64,000 bases of DNA from Knufia peltigerae. Its lineage: Eukaryota > Ascomycota > Eurotiomycetes > Chaetothyriales > Trichomeriaceae. The stretch lies in contig JAPDRN010000126.1 in NCBI GenBank assembly GCA_030247855.1, positions 30,849 through 94,848 of the forward strand. The letters run 5' to 3'. The notes below the pieces were generated by a model. That model was not told the DNA's origin, did not search any database, and saw only the letters and a program-made list of their open reading frames with translations. Positions 53,762 through 64,000 of this stretch are shown one piece after another (the first letter of the stretch is position 1; every line of letters begins with the position of its first letter). A program made the position numbers and the translations under genes.

Positions 53762-55056
53762 CTAATATTGACGTTGTTGATAGACCTGACCCTGTTGAGC
53801 ATAGGGGGAATTGGGATAGTTGGCGTAGCTGCCCATCTGGCCGTTTCCTTGTGGATAGACCATTCCGCCCTGGGGTTGTCCATATTGTCCTTGAGCATGT
53901 CCATCGGCGGATTGATAGCCGATGGGTGGTAGCGAGGGTCGGCCCCCATTTTGCTGATAGCCTTGCCCCGGAACTTGGTGCGCGTCACCAGGTGCACCAT
54001 CCACTTGGCTAGCTTGAGCGGCCTGTCGTTGTCTTTCCTCCTCGGCTTTGCGAGCATTTTCTTCCTCCTTCTTGCGGGCCTTCCACTCCTTTCGGATCTC
54101 TTTGAATTCTACCCAACAAGTCAATTCGAGTGTCCATGAAATTGCAGGAAAGTCCAATGCAGTTGGTCGGGAGTAGACTCTTAAGGACTCGGAGTTTGCT
54201 TACCCTCTGGCGTTCTCTTTGTGCCGTGCGACTGCATTGTCACATGCGCATTCAGATGATTCAAGGTGCCGTATGCCTTTTCGCAGCCATTCCAGCCACA
54301 CTTGTACATTCTCTCAATTTCTTCATATCGTCGACGGGGTCGCTTGTGCTGCTGCGCACCAGGAATTGGGACGAACGAGTAAACCTGCCTTTTGTCAATG
54401 ACGCGCTACCACGCGCACACAGAATTGGGGTCCTTACCTGGCCCGTACGAGACGCAGCAGAAGTCTGCGGTGGGCCTTGGACGCCGGGCCCAGGGTGCGG
54501 ATAGGGTGCCGGCATGCCATGCTGCGGCGGATAGCCACCCCATTGCTCATGGGGTGGTCGCTGTTGCATGTACGGAGGATGTTGAGGCTGGTATGCGTGC
54601 TGCATATTTCCATCCTGCGGGTATGGCGAGTACGGCGGGTAGGTCGGGCTGGCTTGGGATATCGAAGGATCTATAGGCACGTCCGAGTTAGACTTCACAA
54701 GGTGGGAATTTGCGGTTGGGTTGCCATTGGGCGCTCCCTCTGGCAGGGTCATTGACGGACTTGTTGGTTGTGCCATTGTTCCTACAGCACCTGGATGCGG
54801 AGGCGTGTGAGCGAACTGGCTATATCGCAAATGCTCTGGCGGGAACCCCGATGAGCGCGCAGACGACGGTGTCAAGCCGTAATCCGACTGTGGCGTGTTG
54901 TTGCTCGAGATGGTCGCGGAACGTGGATCTTGCGTGGTGTATGTCGCAACAGACGATTGATCTAGCGACACGACTTTCTCAGAGCTTGTTCTTGTGAATC
55001 TTCTTGTGGTGAAGGTGCTAACCTGACTGCGCGTATTCTGGTGCTCCCCTGTCCAT
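53762..55056 (-). CDS. con7: Con7-type C2H2 transcription regulator
   Basis: Four exons (55056-55023, 54973-54438, 54384-54204, 54108-53762) give 365 aa. Residues 12-190 are Pro/Gln/Ser-rich. The centre is a highly conserved block: VYSFVPIPGAQQHKRPRRRY followed by one C2H2 finger with C-x4-C-x12-H-x5-H (219-243, CGWNGCEKAYGTLNHLNAH) and the basic helix EFKEIRKEWKARKKEEE. I recognise this as Con7, described in Magnaporthe as a regulator needed for spore shape and infection structures; function in this species is inferred. The C-terminus is Gln/Gly/Tyr-rich. The 34-nt first exon is my reconstruction: the long exon has no ATG at its 5' end, and splicing ATG at 55056 to it closes phase. It is flanked on both sides by long gene-poor DNA. 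Confidence 0.82.
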
Positions 55057-58000
55057 CAAATGCGACCTTCAATGCGCACCACGTAAAGGCAGGTCGTGGT
55101 AAATGCACGAGGCAGTGGCTGGTAGGATTTCGAGTGGTACAAAGGCCTACTGAAGGCAGTGGATGACAGCAGTCGCGCAAAAGGTAAACTGTCTAAGGGC
55201 CGCAAGCTCGGCCAGCAGACGTCGATAGGACGAAGCAATCCTTAGATCGAGCACCGGTGTATTCTTTATTTTGAAGGCTGCCCAGGCGAGGGGAGGACAT
55301 CCACCACTCGACCTAATGTCGGCACGGTGGAGAGAGCGTGCCAACGACTCAGAATATGGGTCGGGAGCTTCTTTGCACGAGGCGAGTCCACCAGATCGGT
55401 CAGCAGTCTCGCAGTCGCACGAAAAGGGACAGGTTGATCTCGAGCAGGGGCAGCAATCGGTCTAACCGATGGGGCGAGGAAGTGGTTCGAAAAGTGAGGG
55501 TTTAGTTCTGTTTTTCGTTGAGCTAGCAGCAAGCTCGGACACTGCGAGAGCAACGTTACTTTCTTCGAGATGGCGCGGAGGGTCAGGCTAATAAAGAAGA
55601 CGAAGGACGGATGGCGAGCCAAACAAGCTTCGCGCCTGCCACAGGTGATAAGAGGGAGGTATTCGAGCCCCCAGTACACTCGTTCCAGGGTCGCAATGCA
55701 CGGCCTTGTCCCTCTTTTCGCCCTCGGTTATGTTTGGCTGTATGATGCCAGGACTATTATGCACCCGGATATCCAGGTTGATTTGACAGGGAAGTTTTCC
55801 TTCGCCCCCTAGAAACTTGACCGGGCTGTTGCCTCCACCCGGAACAGCCACGATCACAGATGGCAAGAGCACCTGCTGGACAATAGTGGGTCCAACACGA
55901 CGCTGACCAGGCTTCAACGTGCACGTCTCTGCCAATGGACGCCGGTCTTGAATGGAGAAGAGCGGTCCTTCAACAACTCTGTGACTTGCGCTTTTCGGCG
56001 TTGGAGAATTTGATCCACTCACAGAGCGCGGACAGGCGGTCGTGGGTATGCTTTCGGCAGCTGTCTTCGAGTCGGAGCAGGAAGGTTTATGATGGTGGAT
56101 GAAGAGTGGAAAGGGTGGTAGCGTAGTTTTTCGACAGGGACTAAAGGGCGGCAGCTAGCAGGGGGGTGGGTTCTGAGTGTTTTGATCACGCAGACCCACG
56201 GCCACCGCAGGCTCGGTAAGAGACTTTCGCGGGATGATTGTCTGTTTGTCTCGAAAGTCTTCCTCTTGTAGGTGGCAGTCACAGGATGCGTGACGTGCGC
56301 AGGCAGACAATTCACCAGGAAAGGTGGCAATAAGATGTAACGCAAGGTGATGACCGAGTGAGACGTGGTTCGCTGGTCCGATACGAAGCGTTATCTGCGG
56401 CGCGTTGTCGAGAGTCGACGTTGGCGAGCAGGCCACCGCGGCGCGGGATAGGCGGGTGAGAAATAACACGACTAGAAAGCCGTGAAGCGAGATGTGCAAT
56501 CCTCCAGTTGATCCTACGCTCGGAGCGGTAAGGTGTGCGTCGCAGTCGTGAATCATGCACCCGAGGGCGGAAATGGAAGGTTTTGGCAGGGATTCTGATT
56601 CGCTACTCGTAATGAGGAAAACTGAGAGGAGAATGGGTGGTTGGGGGAGGGAGCAGGGGTCGACGCTTGGTGCCCGGCAGTGGCTCGTGGGAGGTCGGAG
56701 GCTGGAAAATTGACCTACAGTACTCCGTATTCAAACGGAGCACTCGCAGTTGAAGAAACGGTGGAGCCGGGCTTTGACGACCAAGTAAAGGGCTCCGTAC
56801 GAGTAATGGAGAGCCTCGAAATGGGTCAATGATGCGGTAAAAGTGGAGTGAAATGAGGTAGCGAAGAGAGATTGACCGTCGAAACTTGGAGTCGCAGCAG
56901 ACACAGGCACCTGGTCGCTTGTGACGGTTTTGGGGGGTTCCGTCTCCGAACGGGCGAGGGGCAGGAAGTGGAAGTAGGTGAGAGAAGAGAGCCTGTGCCT
57001 GTACAGAGTAATGATGAGTTGTGCCTACGAGTCCAGAGAGGGGGGGTAGTAAGGGCCCTACCTCAGGTATTCCCTACTCGCCCAGAGTACTTCTTTTTGA
57101 ACTGAAGCCTTCCTCAACCACAACTCATGCGCAGTTGTTGAGCTGCCTGCAACTACAATCCTTTGTACTCCGTATAGTCGCTGGTATGGCGTTGGGAATC
57201 TTTTCGTGCAACTTTTTTTTTCTCGATTCCCAGACTGTTGGCTCGTCTCTCGTTCCGGAGGCTTTTTTCCCTTGCAGACACACTGTCCACTAGTGAAAAG
57301 AGGAAAAGTGCGCGGGTGCAGGTCGATGGCGCAGAGTCAGTCTCGCGGTGTCCAGTGCTTTGCCCCGTAACTGCCACTTCCATTTGTCCCGCACTGACAC
57401 CTGCAGCTGCCTGTACGCTAATCTATTTATGGCCTCATATTCTTCCTTGGCATCAACACACCTTGCCAAGGTACGAGTACTTGGTCGTCACCCACGAGTT
57501 GTTCTCCGACTGCAATCATCCCTACTCCGTAACAATTCCCAGGGTACGTAGGTGTGGCCCGCGTGCAAAATGGCCACCGGCAGTCATTCTCGCCAGGTTT
57601 CCTGAGATGGCTGTTGTTGTTGCTGCTCTCTTCAATGCCACGGGTGACTGACCCGTTACCGCCCGTCCTGTTCCTTGACCTTGTGCCGCCGTATCCACCG
57701 TTCCGTGTCTCATAGGCACCAGCACACTCAACCCTGCAATCACCTCTCACACCACCATGATGGGGACATGTCACAATGTGCATGAGTCTCACCGCTGGGA
57801 AGAAACATCACAGACAGCGGTCAATCGACTGGGGACCTACTCCCTATTCCGCAACCCAATACGTCTTCAAGAACAATCATTACGTCGATAAGCTACAAAT
57901 ATAGAGAGTATACCGAGTGATCCCAATGGCGCATTATCCTCAAGCACCAACTACTCGTATTTTCAGGGGTCCCACGAGGATGAACATGTCTCTTAGCTTC

Positions 58001-60164
58001 AATTTCCCCGGCCTGCCACTTACGTTGACCAATCAATGTCCACGAGCCCGCTACCACGATCGTGCTTAGCTGCCTTGCCTTCTCAGGGCAAGTCAAGAGC
58101 ACTGAACTCGTTCGGGCCCGTGTATCTCTTGACTTTTGTTCCCAATGGGAAAAAAGCCCAATGCTCCTATACATGTGTACACATGAATACTCTCGCAAAA
58201 CCCCTATGACTACAGCTAGGTTGATTAAGGTGACGAGATGGTCTAATTGACCTGGCACGAGTGCCTGTATCACCCAGGCCTATACGCCTTCAAACACTGT
58301 GCTGATAGCTGGTTCCGAGATTCCTGAGGCGTTCGTCCAAGATGACTACTGAGGTGGTCAGCCTCGCGCAGCCAGAAAGCATTTATCGCATTGCTGGTCA
58401 TCCGCTTTCGATAGTGTGGTCTGTATTAGTCTACCAGATTGTATGCTGGGCGTCCCGCTCGTTCATCAGCCGAAGTGGTCCCTGCCGCCCAAAATTTCAT
58501 CGTCTTCAGAAGCAGGGACTCAACATTAATGCCAGCAACGATCTTTTCGGGCCTTGGGCTGCAACTGCGCTACGTTGCGAGTACATTGCTAGTCTTCAGA
58601 TGGTGCTTGGGCAGCGAATTTATGAGGAACTGGGGCTTCATTGGCTGTTTTGATCCGACGGTCGAATTGACACAATCGCGGCAATTTGTCGTTGCCAATG
58701 TACACTGATGATCTTTGACAAAACGAATTTCTCCTGATTGTCACACAACTGGAGATGGGCACGCCCGACGTGGAGGGCTCGTGGCAGGAGCATCATTGCC
58801 GTCTATCCGTCTAAAATTACACAGAATCTGAAGTGCAGGGAACAAAGTCACAGTTGTCGTTCCAAGAACCGCAATCACCCACTCTCGAGTCGTGAGCCAT
58901 GACCTCAAAGCAACGGAGGTTAGTCGAGTAAACTAGACCACATCAACACAGGGGGCCAGAATGCATGCAGGCTGGGCATCATGCATCCATCAAGCAAAAC
59001 AAAATGTGACCCTGTCATGTTCCTGAAGCGCCCGCGCAGGAAAGCACCTGGTTCAGGGTGAAGATGTGAGTACTACAGTTCGGGCCGAACTGGGACCCGA
59101 CGCTTTTTTGGAATTCTCCAGACTCATCTGTCGGTGTGCCAGGACCTAGAGGTACCTAAGTGACTGAATATTTGGTCATATCCGTACAGTTGAGACATAA
59201 TAGTGGCATACTGTGAGATCTATCTACTAAAATATAGCGACTGGACTCGACCTTTTTTAGGGTACCATATTGTCGGTTACCATCGCATTTTTCTCACATA
59301 TGTATACTCGTCCTGACTTGCACCAGCAAGTACAACCAGCATCCATCAGTTTTAGGGTCAAACGGTGGAAATATGTCACCGGCACTGTCTACGCTCTGTC
59401 GTCGGGGGCACGACGGACTCGTCGATCAGGAGGAATGGTATGTTCCGCAAGCACGAAAATCTCGCTCCGCCAGAACGAACTATCCTCATCGAGCTCAGGC
59501 CACGACTCCTTAACAAAGGCAATCATAACCGAGGCCTCTCTCGGCTACGGAAGATGCGTCCAGCCTCTGTCATTCCTGTCGCAGCACGAGCCCCGTAGGG
59601 ATATACAGTACTACTTCTGCATGTCGCAAACTCCTGCACTATCCAATATGAGATGTCGGAAAGTCACAACCCCTAGTGCCTTAGGAGTGCCAGACACCGG
59701 GGAAATCATCTCTTCGAGACGCGAGTAGCTGCAGGTGACAGAAAGAGAAAAGTGGCGACCCAGATCTTCACCTCCAGTTTTTCTCGCCTACCTTGTACTG
59801 TTCGATACAGAGTCGATATTCGGTTGCCCAAAGCATCACTTACAGTAACCTGGCTGTGCTCTTACTCCATATTCTGCAGAATGATCCGCATCCACTTCTC
59901 TGCATTCTTCCTCGTATCGTTGACCAGCTTCATTTTCGAGACTCCAGCCAGGGCAAATAGACTTTCCCACCTCATGCTGCCATCTTCGACCCTGTACAGT
60001 AGTGCCTGCCCATCGAGGATGGGCCGGTCCAAGCTCACCAACCACCCTGCTCACCCTCCCATCTTCCACCCTCTCCCATAGGCTCCGAGTGTAATCTTAT
60101 TCGAGCAAGATGCAGAACACGTCCATCTCCACTTCAAGTCCTCTACTCCGTACAGTATCTGCCG

Positions 60165-60827
60165 ATGATACACGTCTGCCGCAGTGATGTTTTGGCACAC
60201 TATCCCACCCCTTACCGGCTACGCAGATTGGATGTAATTATCCTTGTATGCAAATCGGTCGTCGGTCGCTTCATCGGAAAATGCGTGAACGCGCCGATTG
60301 GATCAGAATTGTACCGCAAAAGACAAGGGGGGCGCTGCTTGGCATGCACACAGAGACGAAGAGCTAGGCAATCTTTCACGATCCATTATCTTGGTGGTGT
60401 TTGGGCTCGAGGGTCTGCAGACCGAGTATGGCTGGTGACGGCTGGACCGCCCTCCTCTACTTACACCACATTCACATCACCTACTCGCAACTCACACCAA
60501 GTTTGTCTCAAGACACCTTGCGGTCCGCAACCTCGTGTTTCCGCCCGACGATATATGAACGGTAGACATTTCGAGGCTGGAATTGGAGTTTTCCAGTCCC
60601 GAGGACAGAGTATTCGTCCAATACTCCGTACGGACTATGGATTGTCCGGAAGCATGGTCTCGATAAGAGCTCGTACTCGTACCGAACCTGGGCCACTCCA
60701 CAAAACACTGACGATCTCGGATGCATACCGAGGCAGACCTGATACTACTACGAATAAACCTCCCCCAGAAGCTGGACTCTTCGGTATTGTTCTACACAGT
60801 GATACTGTACTCGCATCACTGGAATAA
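60165..60827 (+). CDS. Hypothetical 220-aa ORF, doubtful
   Basis: An uninterrupted 220-codon frame in the gene-poor region. Composition is Arg/Thr/Ser-rich with no domain, no repeats and no codon preference like the real genes. It spans one TACTCCGTA motif. A 129-codon minus-strand frame overlaps its 3' end. It may be chance or part of a long non-coding transcript. Confidence 0.12.
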   Translation: MIHVCRSDVLAHYPTPYRLRRLDVIILVCKSVVGRFIGKCVNAPIGSELYRKRQGGRCLACTQRRRARQSFTIHYLGGVWARGSADRVWLVTAGPPSSTYTTFTSPTRNSHQVCLKTPCGPQPRVSARRYMNGRHFEAGIGVFQSRGQSIRPILRTDYGLSGSMVSIRARTRTEPGPLHKTLTISDAYRGRPDTTTNKPPPEAGLFGIVLHSDTVLASLE

Positions 60828-63119
60828 AAAACAATAAAGAGGTTTGGACCATTGTGGTAGCAGCTGCGCAATATCGAAGGCCATCCAAGCATGCTCGGCC
60901 GAGCTGTGGGCTCTACAGTATCGTTCCCAACAAAGTGGTGAATCAACACGGTGCCTTGGAATAATGCGGATCCGATGAGAAGCATGTCTCCCCTGGCCCC
61001 ATGCGGGATACCGTAATGATGCATGTACGGAGTACAGGGCGCACTTTTGTGTGCCCCGACCTCACTCGACTCGACGCGACGCTAACAATCAAATGACATG
61101 ATTGTTTTCCGCAAATACTGACTGTACAAAGTTTAATTGAGGGACGCGAATCCAACGAGAAGTCTTCCGGTGAAATGGGAGTCGGCCCAATCTATCGTTG
61201 CCCGCCTACAATAGCCTTCTGGCCTTTTCCAAGGTTCAAAATCCATGCCATGATTTTTGGGGGTGGGATCATTTCATTACGCTAGAGAAATGATATATCT
61301 TGGAAGATGTTGAAAGTCATCTAACAATGATGTACTAGCTCGTAATCCTGGGATTGGCTGCAAAACACACACCTTTGAAAGGCTCGAGAAGGATCACCCA
61401 AGCAAACGCCCCGCGCTTGATCAATCCAAGAGTACAATGATGGCAATCAATCTTTGTGGCCATCTTTCTTTGGCTAATGAAAAGAGCCTTTCGGAATGGC
61501 CCTCTGCCGAATCTCTGAAAATGGCCCTAGTAAGAGTTGCCGAATCATTTCATAGACAACTTTTGTGCATCGCACCATGATGAAGCCATCCTGGAGATGA
61601 GCGAGCAAACTCATTCTTTGCTTGCACCACTCAGAACGATTGCCTATTGGGCGGCAACGTACACCTACGGAAGAGAGGGTGACTTTTCTAGACATACCTC
61701 TACAATGTATGTGCGTGGGATTGTGGCTTCAGCCTATGCCATTTGCGACGAGTTACGGGAGACATGGTCGAAGGTGGGTACTTTCTGGTGCGACGGTGTC
61801 CCCAATTTTCCCACAGTCATCGAGGCTTGCTTCACTTAGGCAAGTGGAAGAGTCAAGTTATTATTTAGTGCTCTGAGATTGGGGGGTTCACAGAGCAAGA
61901 AAAAAACAAAGATGCAGAGACCTGCATGCCTACTCAATCACGACAGTCGCATCATGAGACGCTAGGAAAGTAGCTGGCACACACAAGCCAGACCTTTCTT
62001 TTCGTTTTTCCCACGAACTGAACGCAGGGAATGTGGTGGTTATATGCCGCCACACAATACAGTAGTGTCCTCGCTTTTTCCCACGCATGGCCGAAGGTTA
62101 TTCGGGTCTCACCGACAAGATAACAGAACTCTGTTGTTGATCATGCTCTCCTACTTGTTACTACTCCTAGTCTGAGGTGACTATGGATCGACAATTTTGT
62201 GGTGATTCCACTCCTGATGATCCCTTTCCTGGACCAAGCTCCGGCATTTTGTTCTAATGTACGCGTTACCGTATGCTGCTGCAAGCGTCGGCCCAGTCGG
62301 TCGTGGCCAAACAACCCAATCTCTTCTGACAACTCGGCCCCGAGGTCTGCAGCTTCTTCGGTGTGTATTCACGTACATTTTTCTCCGGAGGTGAGGACCG
62401 ACAACTCTTTTCAGTCGTGTGTGCGTGATGATAGCCAAAAAGAAAAGGCACGAGTCAAACAACTACGACGACCTCCTTTTTCTTCCCTGAAGACTCCCCC
62501 CCCCCACGATCATGACCCGTGCTGCTTCTTCCCATGACACCGCAGACTACCGGAAAGGCCCAGGCCGAAAACTCCATTTCATCCCCGGATATACTGTGTA
62601 CCATGTTACGGGTATGTACCCATAGCAAAAAGGCTTTCAAAGTCTACACCCACACAATCAACGTTCTCACAGACTATCTTCCTCCTCTTTTCTTACTTGA
62701 CGAGTACCAAACTGAGGTAGAATCTCATTGTGTCGGGAAGGGTCATATGAACAGAGAGTAAAAAAAGAGGAAGGCATGAGCAAAAAATTGTGAATACAAA
62801 ACCCGCTTTTTCCCCTTCTCAGAGAGAGACAAACGACCTCCCGTGTCCCCCTTTCGCATCCATACATATCTACCTAATAATGACTCTGCCCCCGGTCGTG
62901 ATTTACACACATCGCCAAGCAAGTAACTTTATGACCACAATGGTTTCGTCCGACAGGACTTTGTTGGAAAACTTGACTTTGTCTTTCCTTGGTCGTTGTG
63001 ATCGTTGTGAAAAGTACTTGTGACCAGGACCAGGACCTGATTTGTTCAATAAGTTCGGACAGACTGACGTTATAGGAGGGGGAAAAAAATCACTACGAGA
63101 TCATGATGATCGATGAGCT

Positions 63120-63700
63120 CTACGGAATTTTTTCTTTTTTTTTTTGACTCTCAACTTCCTACACGTTGTTTCTCATTTTTGTTTGAAGAGGAGGGGCAAA
63201 GACAAGAAGAAGAAGAAGAAGAAGGAAAAAAAAAAAAGAGAAACGACAAAAACTTGATACCTAGGTACTTGAGGTAATGATGGAGAGGCTCCCCCAGCGT
63301 GAGAGCACTGCCATGGGCACATGTATATACCGAGAGAGAAGAAGAAAGAAAGAAAGAAAAAAGAAACATCCAAAAGGGAGGAGTAGGAGGAGGAGGAGCA
63401 ACATCAAAAGGATGTGATGGGATGGGATGGCCATTGGGTCATCAACTTTTTTGCCCCCTTTGTACCTTGCACACAACGCCCCAGTCACCCTGTACAGGAA
63501 AGAAGACGGGACAAAAAAAAAGGGTGTAAAGAGAGAGATATACATCTCTCTTCGACAAGATATTGGACTCCCCTCCGAGTGTACGAGTGTACGAGTGTAT
63601 AGAGAAAAAAAAATCATCTCGATTCACCTCTCCTACAAGTAACATGATTTCCCCCTTTTTTTTCTTTTTTCTTTCCCCCCCCCCTCCCCCCCCGGTGCAA
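63120..63700. repeat. Low-complexity purine/pyrimidine tracts
   Basis: A chain of T runs (63128-63145), GAA/A runs (63206-63240), GAAA repeats (63340-63365), AGG repeats (63379-63399), T and C runs (63654-63693). Frames across it are homopolymer artefacts. Confidence 0.8.
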
Positions 63701-63977
63701 CAAAACATCATCAAGAACAAGAAGGAAGAAAAAAAATCTCCGATTTCGACATGTATAGTGGCAAGACCAATGGGAGAAGTCTCTTGTTCGTTCAGATGAA
63801 GGAAGTCATGACCCGACCGAATCAATGGTTAGTCGAGATAATAAAAGTGAAGTGGCCAAATGGCTGGCTACATGTTGGAAACAGATACCAAAAACTGCGT
63901 AATATATAAATCATTACTCCGTACCCATCGCCTACTTCGTACTCTCTGAATAGACGGTCAATGTCCAAGGTTACAAA

Positions 63978-64000
63978 CAACAAAAACAACAACAACAACA
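63978..64000. repeat. (CAA)n repeat at window edge
   Basis: CAA/AAC units run to the last base and continue beyond the window. Such runs are common in leaders of fungal regulatory genes. Confidence 0.7.

Larger units (their letters stand above)
55057..64000. other. 8.9-kb gene-poor region upstream of con7
   Basis: No gene can be supported. The part next to con7 (about 55.1-57.8 kb) probably holds its promoter and a long leader. TACGGAGTA or its complement occurs at 56721, 57166, 57523, 60144, 60622, 61026 and 63915. The longest frame is 60165-60827. I found no tRNA, 5S rRNA or transposon protein. The end is low-complexity and may be the leader of a gene beyond the window. Confidence 0.5.

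Noticed and set aside
55588..56022. 144-codon minus-strand frame upstream of con7
   Set aside because: No domain, unusual composition, overlapping frames on both strands; more likely leader or promoter.
63151..63825. Several frames in the low-complexity end region
   Set aside because: They consist of Phe/Leu/Ser or Lys/Glu runs from homopolymer DNA.
1..64000. tRNA, 5S rRNA, CRISPR array or transposon
   Set aside because: I looked for B-box words, 5S-like sequence, regular direct repeats and transposase or reverse-transcriptase motifs and saw none. A covariance-model and repeat scan would be decisive.

Overview
The window is nuclear DNA from a filamentous ascomycete (Pezizomycotina). The evidence is short GT-AG introns (mostly 45-125 nt) with CTNAY-type branch points, a protein joining C2H2 and Zn(II)2Cys6 fingers, fungal-specific families (EthD, NmrA-like, DHA2-type MFS, a Con7-type C2H2 regulator) and a fused thiamine enzyme of the THI20 type. 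The order cannot be fixed from sequence alone; a black yeast or other Eurotiomycete is a guess. I re-spliced every multi-exon gene by hand, and exon borders are given in each entry.

Layout. (1) 0-8 kb: an NmrA-like reductase, the translation factor eIF3c and the kinase Yak1. (2) 8.3-27.6 kb: an accessory island. Two head-to-head transcription-factor-domain genes (one with C2H2 plus Zn2Cys6 fingers, one with no DNA-binding domain) are followed by ten metabolic genes on largely alternating strands: three EthD-family proteins, an ABM-type monooxygenase-like protein, three short-chain dehydrogenases, a cytochrome P450, a 3-ketosteroid-dehydrogenase-like flavoprotein with a likely mitochondrial presequence, and an MFS transporter. 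No polyketide synthase, NRPS or terpene synthase is present, so this looks like a catabolic or detoxification cluster for a cyclic or aromatic ketone or alcohol. The substrate is unknown. (3) 28.5-34.7 kb: RAD26/CSB, ESCRT-II VPS22 and ribosomal protein L7, whose second intron holds a C/D-box snoRNA. (4) 34.7-38.0 kb: decayed coding fragments and a second, intact 8-exon P450. (5) 38.3-51.0 kb: DNA polymerase alpha, THI20-type thiamine kinase/TenA, the complex I assembly methyltransferase NDUFAF7/MidA and a PPR protein. (6) 51-64 kb: a gene-poor tract around a Con7-type C2H2 regulator, rich in the repeated 9-mer TACGGAGTA and, at its end, in simple-sequence tracts.

How the island may work (inference): the P450 hydroxylates, the SDRs interconvert alcohol and ketone, the flavoprotein introduces a ring double bond next to a ketone, the EthD/ABM barrels do small cofactor-free steps, and the MFS moves substrate or product. 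The neighbouring regulator pair could control the set through G4/C4-rich elements found in the shared promoters.
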